In this document: positions 14,330-14,391 of the stretch, one piece after another
Layout of the letters: each line of letters starts with the position of its first letter
How positions within the stretch are numbered: position 1 is the first letter of the stretch
Source: Caulobacterales bacterium
Lineage (GTDB): Bacteria > Pseudomonadota > Alphaproteobacteria > Caulobacterales > Caulobacteraceae
DNA: 14,391 nt
Assembly: GCA_947480815.1 (NCBI GenBank)
Contig: CANKEA010000006.1
Coordinates: 1-14,391 of the forward strand
Direction of reading: 5' to 3'
Notes under the pieces: model-generated
What the model was told of the DNA's origin: nothing
The model's input: the letters and a program-made list of their open reading frames with translations, nothing else
The model's database searches: none
Program-made: the position numbers and the translations under genes

Positions 14330-14391
14330 ATGTTGCAAAGCCTTCGCCAGACCGCCGCCAAATATGGGCTGAGTTCCGCCGAATATGACGT
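14330..14391 (+). CDS. purL: Probable 5' end of purL (partial)
   Basis: From ATG 14330 an open frame runs to the window edge and gives 20 complete codons ending AAKYGLSSAEYD. This resembles the N-terminal GLxxxEYxxI segment of PurL, the FGAM synthase synthetase subunit, which normally follows purQ. No good ribosome binding site precedes the ATG, and the frame is open upstream to at least 14282 without an earlier ATG. The identity rests on a short match plus gene order; it could be another gene. Confidence 0.45.
   Translation, partial: MLQSLRQTAAKYGLSSAEYD

Noticed and set aside
14099..14338. 79-codon minus-strand open frame at the right end
   Set aside because: It overlaps purQ antisense, is arginine-rich low complexity, and has no ribosome site or family match.
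1..14391. CRISPR arrays, insertion sequences, prophage or toxin-antitoxin genes
   Set aside because: No regularly spaced repeats, transposase motifs, terminal inverted repeats or phage genes were seen on either strand.

Overview
The window is a compact, GC-rich stretch of chromosome from an alphaproteobacterium. The lineage call rests on several markers. There is a DUF3126 gene next to cysE. There is a DUF1476 gene, the alphaproteobacterial F1-ATPase inhibitor zeta. There is a stand-alone CinA-type molybdopterin-binding protein, a TorF-type porin, and a purC-purS-purQ cluster. A Rhodospirillales-like or Caulobacterales-like origin seems plausible, but I cannot fix the order or genus from sequence alone. 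GTG and TTG starts are frequent.

Layout. Positions 80-111 hold an intrinsic terminator of an unseen upstream gene. phoH (147-932, +) follows and faces a minus-strand block of Nudix hydrolase, cysE and DUF3126 (2722-976), whose first two genes are 2 bp apart. A nitroreductase (2799-3407, +) converges on queF (3859-3404, -) with overlapping stop codons. A TorF-family porin (4111-4812, +) ends in a strong terminator and faces a quinone oxidoreductase-like gene (5877-4885, -) and tRNA-Leu(UAA) (6076-5990, -). A 58-residue Ala/Pro-rich small protein (6195-6371, +) converges on a CinA-domain gene (7126-6368, -). map (7245-8081, +) follows, then a radC relic (8172-8883, +), which converges on a GST gene (9598-8954, -).

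The right third is dominated by purine biosynthesis. purB (9659-10966) is followed at once by a frameshifted DNA glycosylase relic (10972-11459), which converges on the zeta-subunit gene (11773-11456, -). Divergent from zeta starts purC-purS-(PEBP)-purQ (11988-14211), with 1-4 bp overlaps between the first three genes, and probably the first codons of purL at the window end. PurC makes SAICAR, PurB cleaves SAICAR and adenylosuccinate, and PurS/PurQ/PurL form FGAM synthase. An exported YbhB/YbcL (PEBP) protein is inserted between purS and purQ with an ATGA overlap, which is unexpected for a purine operon.

Most of the window is ordinary housekeeping sequence, and I do not see a convincing new multi-gene system. 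The items most worth a second look are these: two DNA-repair-type genes each carrying reading-frame lesions; the secreted PEBP gene embedded in the purine operon; non-consensus residues in PurQ; a CTAG-flanked palindrome after cysE; three convergent gene pairs that all overlap by exactly four bases; and paired hairpins between purQ and the presumed purL.
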